From assembly GCF_003344625.1 (NCBI RefSeq), contig NZ_QPKJ02000005.1, positions 806,001 through 870,000 of the forward strand: a stretch of 64,000 nt of DNA, read 5' to 3'. Of this stretch, positions 8,402 through 17,416 are shown piece after piece. Under the pieces are notes generated by a model that had not been told where the DNA came from, made no database searches, and saw only the letters and a list, made by a program, of their open reading frames with translations. Positions within the stretch are counted from its first letter, which is position 1, and each line of letters opens with the position of its first letter. The DNA is from Solirubrobacter deserti. Its GTDB lineage: Bacteria; Actinomycetota; Thermoleophilia; Solirubrobacterales; Solirubrobacteraceae. The translations under genes were made by a program, and so were the position numbers.

Positions 8402-9538
8402 GTGCTCGCCCGGCTGGGGCGCGGCCGCGTGCGCCGCGCGCCCCTGTCGGCCGACGCCGCGTTCGACGGCTCGGTCTCGGTGGTGATCCCGGCTCGGGAT
8501 GAAGCGGCGCGGATCGGCCCGTGCCTGGACGGGCTGATGGGGGACCCGGAGGTGTTCGAGGTGATCGTGGTCGACGACGGGTCCACGGACGGCACCGCGT
8601 CGCTCGCCGCGGCACGGGGCGCGCGCGTGGTCGCCGCCGGTGAGCCGCCCGCGGGCTGGGTCGGCAAGCCGTGGGCGCTGCAGCGCGGGCTCGAGGAGGC
8701 GCGGGGCGAGATCGTGGTCTCGGTCGACGCCGACACGCGCCCCCGTCCAGGCCTGGCCCGCGCCGCGGCGGCCGCGCTCGACGCCGCCGAGCGCGTCGCC
8801 GCGGATTCGCCACCCGCACCCGCCGCGGGCTCGCCGGCCGCCCGCGCCATGGGCTCGCCGGCGGCCCCCGTAGGGTCGTCGTCGGCCGCCCCCGTCGCGC
8901 CGGCCCTCGTCAGCGTCGGCTGCCGGTTCGTGTGCTCGGGGCCGGGCGAGCGCTTTCTCCATCCCGCGCTGCTCGCGACGCTCGTCTACCGGTACGGGCC
9001 GCCGGACGCCGACGCGGACGTGCCGGTCGCGCGGCTGATGATCAACGGGCAGTGCACGGCGGTGCGGCGGCAGGCGCTGCTCGAGGCCGGCGGGTACCGC
9101 GAAGCGGCCGGGCACATGACCGACGACGCGGCGTTCGCGCGCGGCCTCGCGCGGCGCGGGTGGCGGGTCGCGTTCCACGACGGCGGCGGGCTGATCGACG
9201 TCGACATGTACGACGGCGCGGCCGAGACCTGGCGGGAGTGGGGGCGCTCGATCGCGCTGCCGGACGTCACCTCGCCGGCGTGGCGGGCGGCGGATCTCGC
9301 CGTGGTGTGGCTGACGCTCGGGCTGCCGTGGGTGCGGCTCGCGGCGCGGCGGGCGACGCGGCTCGATCTCGCGTTGCTGGCGCTGCGGCTGGCGATGGCG
9401 GGCGCGTTCGCTCCCGCCTACGCGAAGCGAGGCGCGCCGTACTGGCTGTCGCCGCTGGCCGACCTCGCCGCCGCAGTCCGGCTCACGTGGTCGGTGGTGC
9501 GCCCGGCGCGGCGCTGGCGGGGACGCGCCTACGGGTGA
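8402..9538 (+). CDS. Glycosyltransferase family 2 (HpnB/CruG-like)
   Basis: 378 residues from the GTG at 8402, 23 nt after the isomerase stop. GT-A fold signals: SVVIPARDEAARIGPCLDGL near residue 25, VIVVDDGSTDGT near 50, then VSVDADTRP (the DxD) near 108. Further features are INGQCTAVRR, MTDDAAFARGLARRG (the acceptor-site D/ED) and WREWGRS, as in hopanoid- or carotenoid-linked GT2 enzymes. The C-terminus has two or three hydrophobic segments. Its place at the edge of a carotenoid cluster suggests a carotenoid 2'-O-glycosyltransferase of the CruG type; this is inference. Odd: a ~40-residue Ala/Pro/Ser insert with repeated GSPAA units sits between the donor and acceptor halves. The last 56 bp overlap the converging plsY gene. 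Confidence 0.75.
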   Translation: MLARLGRGRVRRAPLSADAAFDGSVSVVIPARDEAARIGPCLDGLMGDPEVFEVIVVDDGSTDGTASLAAARGARVVAAGEPPAGWVGKPWALQRGLEEARGEIVVSVDADTRPRPGLARAAAAALDAAERVAADSPPAPAAGSPAARAMGSPAAPVGSSSAAPVAPALVSVGCRFVCSGPGERFLHPALLATLVYRYGPPDADADVPVARLMINGQCTAVRRQALLEAGGYREAAGHMTDDAAFARGLARRGWRVAFHDGGGLIDVDMYDGAAETWREWGRSIALPDVTSPAWRAADLAVVWLTLGLPWVRLAARRATRLDLALLALRLAMAGAFAPAYAKRGAPYWLSPLADLAAAVRLTWSVVRPARRWRGRAYG

Positions 9539-10058
9539 CGAACAGCACGCCGATGAACGTCATCAGCGCGCCGATCGCGGCGACGTGCTCGATCGGGTCG
9601 GTCACGTACAGCACGAACGGGAAAGCGCCCACGGCGGCGCGCGCGGCGTACTTGAACGCCGCCGCGAGCGTGATGACGATCGCCAGCGCGCCGCAGATCC
9701 CGGCGGCGAGCGGCGAGAGCGCGAAGGCGCCGCCGACGAAGCACATGATCGACTTGCCCCCGCGGCTCGGGTGGGGGACCGGGAACGCGTGACCCACCAT
9801 GGCGCCGGCGACCGCGGCGAACGCGGGCCAGTAGCCGAACGCGAGGTGCGCCGCCGCGGCGGGCACCAACGCCTTCGCGCCGTCGCCCACGAACGCGGGC
9901 CAGGCGCGGCGGGCGCCCAGGTGGTCGAGGGCGTTCCAGGCGCCCGGGTTGCGGTCGCCCACCGTGAGCAGGTCGACCCCGTGCCGGCGCGCGACCAGCA
10001 ACGCGACCGGGATCGCGCCGCACAAATAGCCCACCAGGGCTGCTAGTCCGTATTCCAT
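9483..10058 (-). CDS. plsY: Glycerol-3-phosphate acyltransferase PlsY
   Basis: 191 residues with five predicted membrane segments. PlsY motifs: an N-terminal [21 protein letters not shown], then [15 protein letters not shown] (the actinobacterial form of GSGNxGATN), VGDGAKA near residue 58, AxVGHAFPV near 87 and [11 protein letters not shown] near 102 (acyl-phosphate-binding GGKG-type loop, here GGKS). It acylates glycerol-3-phosphate from acyl-phosphate at the inner membrane face. The ATG is only 2 bp from the divergent GTG of the CrtA-like gene, so each promoter must lie inside the other gene's coding sequence. The 3' end overlaps the GT2 gene. Confidence 0.85.
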   Translation of the reverse strand: MEYGLAALVGYLCGAIPVALLVARRHGVDLLTVGDRNPGAWNALDHLGARRAWPAFVGDGAKALVPAAAAHLAFGYWPAFAAVAGAMVGHAFPVPHPSRGGKSIMCFVGGAFALSPLAAGICGALAIVITLAAAFKYAARAAVGAFPFVLYVTDPIEHVAAIGALMTFIGVLFVTRRRVPASAAPGAPPTT

Positions 10059-10060
10059 CC

Positions 10061-10765
10061 GTGCCCGTCGCCTCGTTCCACCTCGTTCGCTACCCCGGAA
10101 TCCGCGACGGTCTCCCCTACATGGCCTGGGACCGGCCCGTGCTGGGCCGTGTCGAAGGCTTGCGCTTCTTCCGCCTGCTCGGCACCGGCCGCGGCAGCAC
10201 GATGACGCTGTCGGCGGACTTCCGCCGCTGGGCGCTGTTCGCGGTGTGGGACGACGACGCCGCGCTCGACGCCTTCCTCGCCGGGTCGGAGATCGCCGCC
10301 CGCTGGCGCGCGGCGGAGCACTACACGGTGCGGCTCGCCCCGGTCCGCGCGCACGGCGCGTGGAGCGGAGAGAACCCGCTGGCGGGCGGGGCGAGCGACG
10401 GCGGGCTGGGGGCGACGAGCGGCGACGGCGCGGCCCAACCTGTCGCGATCCTCACGCGCGCTGCGATCCGGCCGCGGCGGCTCGTCGCCTTTCATCGTGC
10501 CGTGCCCGGCCCTGCACGCACGCTGCACGACGCGCCCGGCCTGCTCGCTTCGGTCGCGATCGGCGAGCTGCCCGTGCTGCGCCAGGCGACGTTCTCGCTC
10601 TGGCGCGATCTCGATGCGGCGAAGGGGTACGCGTACCGCAACGCGGCCCACGCGGCGGTGGTCAAGCGGACCCGCGCGGAGGGCTGGTACTCGGAGGAGC
10701 TGTTCGCGCGTTTCGTGCCCTATGGCGCGGAGGGTACGTGGGACGGGCGTGACCCGCTGAGCTGA
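10061..10765 (+). CDS. Spheroidene monooxygenase (CrtA)-like protein
   Basis: 234 residues. The sequence matches the CrtA pattern: an N-terminal beta-alpha segment ([20 protein letters not shown]), [16 protein letters not shown] near residue 35, [18 protein letters not shown] near 55, a middle [18 protein letters not shown] near 165, and a C-terminal [28 protein letters not shown], the most conserved CrtA block. CrtA enzymes introduce keto groups at C-2 of acyclic carotenoids and are haem-linked monooxygenases. The carotenoid operon on the opposite strand converges with it and overlaps its last 46 bp. GTG start; an internal ATG at 10121 would cut into the conserved N-terminal strand. Confidence 0.75.
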   Translation: MPVASFHLVRYPGIRDGLPYMAWDRPVLGRVEGLRFFRLLGTGRGSTMTLSADFRRWALFAVWDDDAALDAFLAGSEIAARWRAAEHYTVRLAPVRAHGAWSGENPLAGGASDGGLGATSGDGAAQPVAILTRAAIRPRRLVAFHRAVPGPARTLHDAPGLLASVAIGELPVLRQATFSLWRDLDAAKGYAYRNAAHAAVVKRTRAEGWYSEELFARFVPYGAEGTWDGRDPLS

Positions 10766-12069
10766 CGGGCGACGCTGCGCCCGCCGAGCGTGACGAGCGG
10801 CAGGCCGCCGCCCGGGTGCACGGTGCCGCCGGTGAGCCACAGGCCGTCGATGCCGCGGATGCGGTTGCCCGGCCGCAACATCGCGCCGAGCCGGCCGTGC
10901 GGGGCGGCGCCGTAGATCGGGCCGCCGAGGTCCTGCGGCGTCACGCGCTCGACGACGCTCGGCTGCACGCCCAGCCGCTCGACCGCGGCGGCCTGGGTGG
11001 CGTCCCAGTCGGCGGGGGAGGCGGGCGCGTTGACGAGCACGAACCAGCCCTGCTCGGGCGGCGCGCACACGTACAGGGTCGGGTCCTGCGGCATGCGGCG
11101 GTGCGTGAAGATGTCGTCGAACTCGGCGTCGTAGTCGCGCGGGAACAGGATGCGGTGGTGCGCGGGCGCCGGATCGCACACGCCGAGCAGCAGCGCGAGC
11201 CCCGACAGCGACGGCGTGCGCCGCCGCGCGGGCCGGCCGAGCAGGCGCGTGCGCACGACGCGCTCGTCGACGTCCGTGACGACCGCGTCCGCGGCGAACG
11301 CGCCGTCGCCGGTCTCCACGCCGCGCACACGGCCGTTCGCGACGGTGATCCGCTCGACGGGTGTGTTCAGGCGCAGCTCGCCGCCCAGCGCCTCCAACCG
11401 CCGCGTCATCGCCAACGGGATCGCGTACATCCCGCCGCGCGGGTGCCAGGCGCCGAAGGCGTGCTCGACGTACCCGGCCGTCGCGAGCGCCGCGGGCGCG
11501 CGCCGCGGATCGGCGCCCGCGTAGGTCGCGAAGCGCTCGATCACCATCCGCAGCCGCGGGTCGCGCGCGGTGGCGCGGGCGAGGTCGCGCAGCGTCCACC
11601 ACGGCTTCACGCGCAGCGCGTCGCGTGGGTCGGGCGGCGGCTCGCCCGGCGCGGGCCGGCGCGGCGGGAACGGCGGCGGCCCGGTCAGGAAGCGCTCCGA
11701 CGCCCGCCACATGGACGCGCACACGCTGAGGAAGCGCATCCAGTCCGCGCCCGCGCCCGGCGACCACGCCTCCAGCGCCGCGAGCGCGCGCGGCAGGTCG
11801 GCCGACAGCTCGAGCACCGACCCGTCCGCGAACTCGTACCGCGTGACCGGCTCGACCCGCTCGAGCTCGAGCCCGAGGTCCTCGAACACCCACGGCATCG
11901 TCAGCAGCGAAGGTCCGGCGTCCCACACGAAGCCGTCCCGCTCGACCCGCCCGCACTTGCCGCCCGGCGCGTCCGCGCGCTCGAACACGGTCACCGCGTG
12001 CCCCGCACCCGCGAGCTCGATCGCGGCGGCGAGCCCGCCGACGCCTGCTCCCACGACCGCGACCTTCAT
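10720..12069 (-). CDS. Phytoene-desaturase-family oxidoreductase (CrtD-like)
   Basis: 449 residues from the ATG at 12069, which overlaps the stop of the CruF-like gene (ATGA). The FAD-binding dinucleotide fold opens the protein ([19 protein letters not shown], residues 3-21), followed by APGGKCGRV and [11 protein letters not shown], shared by CrtI, CrtD and CrtN. The C-terminal FAD block is [20 protein letters not shown] near residue 405. It is the second desaturase paralogue of this operon and clearly distinct from CrtI upstream. Next to a CruF-type hydratase it best fits the 3,4-desaturase (CrtD) that acts on 1-hydroxylated carotenoid ends; a CrtN/CrtP-type oxidase cannot be excluded. Last gene of the leftward operon. 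Confidence 0.75.
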   Translation of the reverse strand: MKVAVVGAGVGGLAAAIELAGAGHAVTVFERADAPGGKCGRVERDGFVWDAGPSLLTMPWVFEDLGLELERVEPVTRYEFADGSVLELSADLPRALAALEAWSPGAGADWMRFLSVCASMWRASERFLTGPPPFPPRRPAPGEPPPDPRDALRVKPWWTLRDLARATARDPRLRMVIERFATYAGADPRRAPAALATAGYVEHAFGAWHPRGGMYAIPLAMTRRLEALGGELRLNTPVERITVANGRVRGVETGDGAFAADAVVTDVDERVVRTRLLGRPARRRTPSLSGLALLLGVCDPAPAHHRILFPRDYDAEFDDIFTHRRMPQDPTLYVCAPPEQGWFVLVNAPASPADWDATQAAAVERLGVQPSVVERVTPQDLGGPIYGAAPHGRLGAMLRPGNRIRGIDGLWLTGGTVHPGGGLPLVTLGGRSVARQLSGSRPSHVPSAP

Positions 12070-12791
12070 CGGCGCAGCGCCGGCGCCGCGAACGCGCCCA
12101 TCGCGAGCCCGCCGGCGAGTGCGACCACCGGCCGGCGCCAGATGAACGCGTTGGCGATCGCCTCGCCCGCCCAGGTCCACGCGTACAGGGCCACGGCGCC
12201 CGCGTCGTCGCCGGACGAGCCGCCCTCGCGTTCGAGCGCCGCGAAGGCCGCGAACACGCCGAGGCCGGTCACGAACCAGCCCGCGAAGTTCGACGCCGGT
12301 ACGCCCTCGTAGCGGCCGCCGCCGGGCCAGGACCAGTAGCCCTCGCGGACCATGCGCGGGTCCAGGTAGACGTCCCACGCCGTCAGCGCACCGGCGGCGA
12401 GCGGCACCCGCGCGGCCGGATGCCGGGAAAAGCGCCCCGCGACGGCCCACGCCGGCCGCGCCATCATCGCCCACGCCGCGGCGGCCAGCACGGGCACCCC
12501 GCGCACGCGCGGCCCGAGCTGCTCCGAGTACGAGTAGTGCCCGAACGGCTTGCCCGTCGCGACCCCCACGAGCTCGGCGCCGAAGCCGATCGCGCCCGCG
12601 GCCAGCACGGGCCCCGGCCGGCGCGCCTCGGCGAGCGACGTCGCGAGCATCAGCCCCACGATTCCCCGCGTCGCCGCCGGCGTACGGCGGGAGCGCCCGT
12701 ACGCGATCTGGGCGGCCGCGAGCGAGCCGAACAGCGCTGGGAAGAGCCGCGGCCGTGCCAGCCTGTCGCGCGCCGTGGCGAGCGCCTTCAC
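12066..12791 (-). CDS. Carotenoid 1,2-hydratase family membrane protein (CruF/DUF422-like)
   Basis: 241 residues, GTG start at 12791 sharing GTGA with the crtB stop. The protein is almost entirely hydrophobic with about six to seven membrane segments. Recognisable family features are ATGKPFGHYSYSEQLGPRVRGVPVL near residue 75, LTAWDVYLDPRMVREGYWSW near 130 (Asp-rich DxxxDPRM motif) and YEGVPASNFAGW near 160. Characterised members (CruF, Deinococcus C-1',2'-hydratase, haloarchaeal bisanhydrobacterioruberin hydratase) add water across the terminal double bond. In this operon it would make tertiary-hydroxy ends for the CrtD-like enzyme. Membrane location is seen; exact substrate is inferred. Confidence 0.8.
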   Translation of the reverse strand: MKALATARDRLARPRLFPALFGSLAAAQIAYGRSRRTPAATRGIVGLMLATSLAEARRPGPVLAAGAIGFGAELVGVATGKPFGHYSYSEQLGPRVRGVPVLAAAAWAMMARPAWAVAGRFSRHPAARVPLAAGALTAWDVYLDPRMVREGYWSWPGGGRYEGVPASNFAGWFVTGLGVFAAFAALEREGGSSGDDAGAVALYAWTWAGEAIANAFIWRRPVVALAGGLAMGAFAAPALRR

Positions 12792-13585
12792 GCGCGCCAC
12801 GCCGCGCGCGCGGCGATCTTCAACTTGCGCGACCGCGGCACGATCGCGCGACCCGGGCGGACCCCGTAGCCCTCGACCTCCAGCTGGCGCAGCAGCTCGC
12901 GGTACATGTTGGCGGCGGCGAGGATCGCGCGGCGCCCGCGCCGGAGCTCGCCGATCCCCGCGATCCCGCGGTCGTACAGCGCGTCGGCGCGCGGGATCTG
13001 GTCGCGCAGCAGCGCCTCGCGGCGACCCGGCTCGAGCGAGCCGAAGCGGTCCAGCGTCGAGCGGGCGAAGTAGATGCGGCCGTTGGCGACGTCCTCGTCG
13101 ATGTCGCGCAGGATGTTCGTGCGCTGCATCGCCATGCCGAGGGCGGCCGCGGCCGGGCGGGCTCGCTCGAAGTCGTCTGTGCCCAACACGGCGGCCATCA
13201 CGACCCCGACGGTACCGGCGACGCGGTAGCAGTAGCGGTCCACGTCCTCCTCGGTCTCGTAGACGGCGCCGGTCAGGTCCTCGCGCATCCCGGCGCAGAA
13301 GTCGGCCAGCGCGTCGCGCGGCAACGCGTGCCGGCGCTCGAGGTCCGTGAGGATCGTCGTCTCCGGCGTGACCACGGGCTCGCCGGCGGCCCACAGCTCC
13401 ACCGCGCTCACGCGGTCGGCGGCCTCGGGGCGGCCGTCGTCGACGAGGTCGTCCAGCGTGCGGAACACCAGGTACAGCAGGTAGACGTCGTCGCGCACGT
13501 CGCGCGGCAGCAGCCGGCACGCCAGCGCGAACGTGCGCGCGACCTGCTTGGTGGTCGCCCGGGCCTCGTCGAGCACGGCGCTCAA
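12788..13585 (-). CDS. crtB: Phytoene synthase
   Basis: 265 residues if the TTG at 13585 is used (TTGA overlap with the crtI stop); a GTG at 13576 would give 262. Squalene/phytoene synthase hallmarks: KQVARTFALACRLLP near residue 10, first Asp-rich motif RTLDDLVDD near 38 (DxxxD), and the second in MQRTNILRDIDEDVANGRIYF near 155 (DxxxD). YRELLRQLEVEGYGV near the C-terminus is also typical. It condenses two geranylgeranyl diphosphates to phytoene, the first committed carotenoid step. Operon order PAP2-crtI-crtB-cruF-crtD with overlapping starts implies a single transcript. No GGPP synthase is seen in the window. Confidence 0.93.
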   Translation of the reverse strand: MSAVLDEARATTKQVARTFALACRLLPRDVRDDVYLLYLVFRTLDDLVDDGRPEAADRVSAVELWAAGEPVVTPETTILTDLERRHALPRDALADFCAGMREDLTGAVYETEEDVDRYCYRVAGTVGVVMAAVLGTDDFERARPAAAALGMAMQRTNILRDIDEDVANGRIYFARSTLDRFGSLEPGRREALLRDQIPRADALYDRGIAGIGELRRGRRAILAAANMYRELLRQLEVEGYGVRPGRAIVPRSRKLKIAARAAWRA

Positions 13586-15057
13586 GCCCGGACCCCCGCG
13601 TCCGCCGCGACCAGCTCGCCGGTGACGGCCGCTCCCATCAGCACGCCGGGGATCCCCGCCCCCGGGTGCGTTCCCCCTCCGACGTGGTAGAGCCCGCGCA
13701 CGCCCGGCACGCGGTTCGGCGCGCGGAAGTAGGCGGACTGGTGCAGCGTCGGCTCGACCGCGAACGCGTTGCCGTCCACGGCGCCGAAGCGCGACGCGAA
13801 GTCCAGCGGCGTCATCCGGTGCTCCACCCGCACCGAAGCGTCCAGCCCGGAAAGCCCGAACGTCGTCTCCATGTCCCGCACGAGCCCGTCCCGCAACCGG
13901 TCCGCAGCGCTGGCCCAGTCCACGCCCGCCCGCAGGTTCGGGACCGGCAGCAGCACCGCCAGCGAGTCGCCGCCGGGCGCCGCCATCGCCGGCTCGGTCC
14001 GGGCCGGGGCGTGCACGTAGGTCGAGTAGGTGGACGGGAGCCCGCGCCCGCGCGTGACGTCCCGGATGAATTCCCGGTATTCGTGCCCCACGAGCAGCGT
14101 GTGGTGCAGCAGCGCGTCGAACTGCCGGTCGCACCCGAGGTAGAGCAGGAAGGCGGACATCGTCGGCGTCAGCCGCCGCCGCGGCGAGCGCCGCCCGAGC
14201 AGCTCGTGGGTGCGCAGCACGTCGGCGTTGGTCACGACCACGTCGGCCGGCACCCGTTCGCCGCCCTCCAGCCACACCGCGCGCACGCCGCCGGCGCCGG
14301 TCTCGATCCGCTCCACACGAGCACCGCAGCGCACGTCCAGCGGCCGCGCCATCGCCTCCACGAGCGAGTACACGCCGCCGTCCGTGTACCAGCCGCCGTC
14401 CAGCAACTGCAGGTACACGAGCGCGCCGTAGATCGCGGGCACGCGGTACGGGTCGCCGCCGATGAACAGCGAGTGGAAGGAGAACGCCTCACGCACGCGT
14501 GGATTGCGGAAGTGGCGGGAGACGAACGCGTGCAGCGGCAGCACGGCGCGCAGCCGCACCATCGCCGGCACGAGCGCGGCGAACGACAGCGGCGACGGGA
14601 ACGCCTTCTGCCCCGCGGCCAGCAGCCCTTCCTCGTAGATCGGCTTCAGCGCGGCCAGGAAGCCGTCCAGCGCCTTCGCGTCCCGCTCGTCGAAGCGCGC
14701 GATCTCCGCGCGCAGCGCGTCCACGTCCGAAAAGAAGTCCAGGTGGCGCTCCTCGCCCGCCCAGCGGATGCGGTAGAGCGGGTCCAGCCGCCGCATCCTC
14801 ACCTCGGACCACAGGTCGAGCCCGCCCGCCGCGAACGCCTCCTCGAGCACCCACGGCATCGTGATCAATGACGGCCCGGTGTCCCACGTGAAGCCGTCAG
14901 CGCGCAGACGCGCGGCCCGGCCGCCCGGTGCGGAGCCCTGCTCCAGCACCGTTACGTCGAAACCCTGGCCCTGGAGCCTCAGCGCCACGGCCAGGCCACC
15001 CAGGCCCGCCCCGATCACCACCGCGCGCGTTCCCCGCGAGAGCGAAGTCACCGTCAT
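13582..15057 (-). CDS. crtI: Phytoene desaturase
   Basis: 491 residues, normal CrtI length. FAD-binding fold at residues 12-40 (AVVIGAGLGGLAVALRL, then GSAPGGRAARL), DTGPSLITMPWV near 60, RHFRNPRVREAFSFHSLFIGG near 185, and the C-terminal FAD block GLYHVGGGTHPGAGIPGVLM near 455. It converts phytoene to lycopene or a related polyene by successive desaturations using FAD. ATG start at 15057; the upstream PAP2 frame continues 161 bp into this gene in another frame, but the FAD fold begins only 12 residues after the ATG, so a later start is unlikely. Confidence 0.93.
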   Translation of the reverse strand: MTVTSLSRGTRAVVIGAGLGGLAVALRLQGQGFDVTVLEQGSAPGGRAARLRADGFTWDTGPSLITMPWVLEEAFAAGGLDLWSEVRMRRLDPLYRIRWAGEERHLDFFSDVDALRAEIARFDERDAKALDGFLAALKPIYEEGLLAAGQKAFPSPLSFAALVPAMVRLRAVLPLHAFVSRHFRNPRVREAFSFHSLFIGGDPYRVPAIYGALVYLQLLDGGWYTDGGVYSLVEAMARPLDVRCGARVERIETGAGGVRAVWLEGGERVPADVVVTNADVLRTHELLGRRSPRRRLTPTMSAFLLYLGCDRQFDALLHHTLLVGHEYREFIRDVTRGRGLPSTYSTYVHAPARTEPAMAAPGGDSLAVLLPVPNLRAGVDWASAADRLRDGLVRDMETTFGLSGLDASVRVEHRMTPLDFASRFGAVDGNAFAVEPTLHQSAYFRAPNRVPGVRGLYHVGGGTHPGAGIPGVLMGAAVTGELVAADAGVRA

Positions 15058-15745
15058 CGACCTTTCTACGGTGCCCGAGCCGCAGACGGATGCATCGGGC
15101 GGTGAACAATCCGGCGACCGCCGCCGCGGCGCCTCCCATCGCGTCCAGCCAGAAGTGGTTCGCGGTGGCGATGATCACGACGACGACCAGCGCCACGTAC
15201 AGCACCGCGCCCACCCGCAGCGTGCGCGAGCGGACCAGTGCGAACACGACACCCGCCGCCACGCAGGCGAACGCGACGTGCCCGCTCGGCATCGCCGCGT
15301 ACGGGCTCTGCACGGAGTGCGCGAGGGAGTCGGCGCTGGTCCCGTAGACGGTGGCGAGCGTGTCGGAGAAGCCGAGCTCCGGCGCCATCCGGGGCGGCGC
15401 GACCGGCCACGCCAGGTAGCCGACGACGGTGAGCAACTGGGTCGCGACGAACGTGTCGCGCGCCAAACCGAACGCGTGCGGGCGCTCGAGCCGCGCCCAC
15501 ACGAGCGCGCCGATCGTCGCCGGCACGTGCACCCACACGTAGAACAGGCCCGCGGCCGTCATCAGCGCCGGCCGGTCGGCCAGCCACGCGTGCCAGCCGG
15601 GCTCGAACAGCAGCCCGAGCGAGCGCTCGACGTCCGCGAGCGCACGCGTCCTGCCCAGGGGTGCCTCGTCCGGCGCGAGCAGGGCCACGAGGGGGCACAG
15701 CGCGAGCGCGGCGAGGACGACAGCCGCATCCCGCACCAACTTCAT
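14897..15745 (-). CDS. PAP2-superfamily membrane phosphatase/transferase
   Basis: 282 residues as the frame is open. About six membrane segments; the type 2 phosphatidic acid phosphatase motifs are PSGHVAFACVAAG (residues ~152-164) and NHFWLDAMGGAAAAVAG (~195-211, His and Asp of motif 3). This is the PAP2_3/inositol-phosphorylceramide-synthase-like form. The conserved part ends near residue 225; the remaining ~55 residues, Gly/Arg/Ala-rich, are encoded entirely inside crtI in another frame. It heads the carotenoid operon, so a role in processing a prenyl or lipid phosphate is possible but not shown. Confidence 0.75.
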   Translation of the reverse strand: MKLVRDAAVVLAALALCPLVALLAPDEAPLGRTRALADVERSLGLLFEPGWHAWLADRPALMTAAGLFYVWVHVPATIGALVWARLERPHAFGLARDTFVATQLLTVVGYLAWPVAPPRMAPELGFSDTLATVYGTSADSLAHSVQSPYAAMPSGHVAFACVAAGVVFALVRSRTLRVGAVLYVALVVVVIIATANHFWLDAMGGAAAAVAGLFTARCIRLRLGHRRKVDDGDFALAGNARGGDRGGPGWPGRGAEAPGPGFRRNGAGAGLRTGRPGRASAR

Positions 15746-15786
15746 TGCGGCCGGGGCTACCCCGGGACAGGCTCACGCAATGTCCT

Positions 15787-17376
15787 TCAGCGCTTGCGGT
15801 ACCAGTTCGGCGATGTGTTGGGCGGCGGCACGAGCGGCGTCGGCGTCTTGGCCACCAGCACGGAAGGCTGGCCGGTGTCGACGTGCCGGGCGAGCGCCTC
15901 GCCGAAGTCGTCCTCGAGCCCGAACACGGTTTCCGCCCACACACCGAACGACGCCGCCATGGCCTCGAAATCCGGCGTGTGCAGGTCGACGCCGAACGTC
16001 TCGGTGCCCGCGCGAACCTGGTCGTAGCGCAGCATCCCGTAGCCGCCGTCGTCCACGATCACGGCCGTCAGCGGGATCTGCTCCTGCGCCATCGTGGCGA
16101 GCTCGCCCGCGGCGAACAGGAAACCGCCGTCGCCCGACAGCGACACCGTCGGGCCCGTGCCGGCGAGCGCCGCGCCGAGCCCTGCCGGGAACGCGTAGCC
16201 GAGCGTGCCCCAGCCGAGCGGAACCTGGAGCCGGCGGGGCGCGGCGGGCGTGAAGAACCCGGCCATCCAGTAGCCGGGGATGCACATGTCGACGACGATG
16301 TTGGCCTCGGCGGGAACGGCGAAGCGCATGGCGTCCAGAAAGCGCAGCGCGGCCGCGTCGAGGCCCGTGCAGGCCTGCGCGCGGGCGGCGGCGAGCTCGA
16401 GCGCGCCCTCGCGCGGCTTGACCTGCTCGGCCAGTTGGGCGGCGACCGCGGCGTCGCCGGGGACGAACACGTCCGCGCGGTAGTTCGTCGGCTCCTCGAG
16501 GGAGATCGCGATCAGCGTCTCGGGCTGCGGCTGCGCGAAGTTCTGCGTCTGGACGCCGTCGAGGTCCGAGCCGATCGCGACGATCACGTCCGCCTCGTCC
16601 CATAGCCGGCCCGCGGCCTCGACGTGCGGCGGGAGCCCGACGAGGTTCGGGTGCCCGGGCGGCAGGACGCCGGCCGCGCCGTAGGTGGTGAGCACGGGCG
16701 CTGCGAGCTTCTCGGCCAGCGCGCGGACCGCCCCGGCCGCGTCGCGGGCGCCGCCGCCGGCCCAGATCAGTGGACGCCGCGCGCCGTCGAGGGCCGCGAC
16801 CACGCTGGAGAGGTCGTACGCGTCCTCGGCCAGGGCCACCGCGAGTGGGTCCCCCTCGGGCACCTCGGCGGCCAGCAGATCCGTGGCGATCTCCAGGTAC
16901 GCGGGCCGGGTCGGCGCGCTCGTCGCGCTGCGCACTGCGGCCGCGGTGGCGTTCGCGACCTCGCCCGCGCTGCACCCGAGGTGCACGGACTTCACGACGG
17001 GCGCGAACATCGCGGCCTGTCCGTCGGTCTCGTGCAGGACGCCGCGGTACTCGCCGGGGCGGCGCAGGCCGCTCGGGATGTCGGTCGCGATCACGAGGAT
17101 CGGCGAGCGGCTCGCCCACGCCTCCCCGACCGCGCCGAGCGTGTTCGCCGCGCCTGGCCCGGTGGTCGTGATCGCCACGCCCAGCCTGCCGGTCGCCCGC
17201 GCGTAGCCGTCGGCGGCGTACGCGGCGGCCTGCTCGTGGCGGACCCCGACGAGCCGGATCGAGGACTCGCGCAGCGCCGCCCAGAGCGCCAGGTTGTGGA
17301 CTCCCGGTAACCCGAAGCAGACGTCGACCCCCGCCCGCTCGAGCTCCTCGACGATCACCTGCGCACCCGTGGACAT
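15787..17376 (-). CDS. Thiamine-diphosphate enzyme, acetolactate synthase large subunit-like
   Basis: 529 residues from the ATG at 17376; an in-frame TTG seven codons earlier is less likely. The Pyr domain has VCFGLPGVHN and RHEQAAAYAADGYARATG (catalytic Glu, near residue 50) and TGPGAANTLGAVGEAW. The central domain follows, then the PP domain with GDGGFLFAAGELATM and a downstream DDGGYGM (GDG...N-type ThDP/Mg motif, about residues 400-435, here ending in GGYG rather than NN). Length is slightly short for IlvB (about 560-600) and no small subunit is adjacent, so a catabolic or benzoylformate decarboxylase-like role is equally possible. Diverges from the GGDEF gene with 40 bp between starts. 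Confidence 0.75.
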   Translation of the reverse strand: MSTGAQVIVEELERAGVDVCFGLPGVHNLALWAALRESSIRLVGVRHEQAAAYAADGYARATGRLGVAITTTGPGAANTLGAVGEAWASRSPILVIATDIPSGLRRPGEYRGVLHETDGQAAMFAPVVKSVHLGCSAGEVANATAAAVRSATSAPTRPAYLEIATDLLAAEVPEGDPLAVALAEDAYDLSSVVAALDGARRPLIWAGGGARDAAGAVRALAEKLAAPVLTTYGAAGVLPPGHPNLVGLPPHVEAAGRLWDEADVIVAIGSDLDGVQTQNFAQPQPETLIAISLEEPTNYRADVFVPGDAAVAAQLAEQVKPREGALELAAARAQACTGLDAAALRFLDAMRFAVPAEANIVVDMCIPGYWMAGFFTPAAPRRLQVPLGWGTLGYAFPAGLGAALAGTGPTVSLSGDGGFLFAAGELATMAQEQIPLTAVIVDDGGYGMLRYDQVRAGTETFGVDLHTPDFEAMAASFGVWAETVFGLEDDFGEALARHVDTGQPSVLVAKTPTPLVPPPNTSPNWYRKR

Positions 17377-17416
17377 GCTGCGGACCGTACCGCTCAAGTC
17401 GCGGGTGCGGCGGCCG

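Noticed and set aside
10720..12474. N-terminal extension of the CrtD-like protein to 584 residues
   Set aside because: The extra 135 residues are a frame shadow of the CruF-like gene; the FAD fold starts directly after ATG 12069 and the ATGA overlap supports that start.
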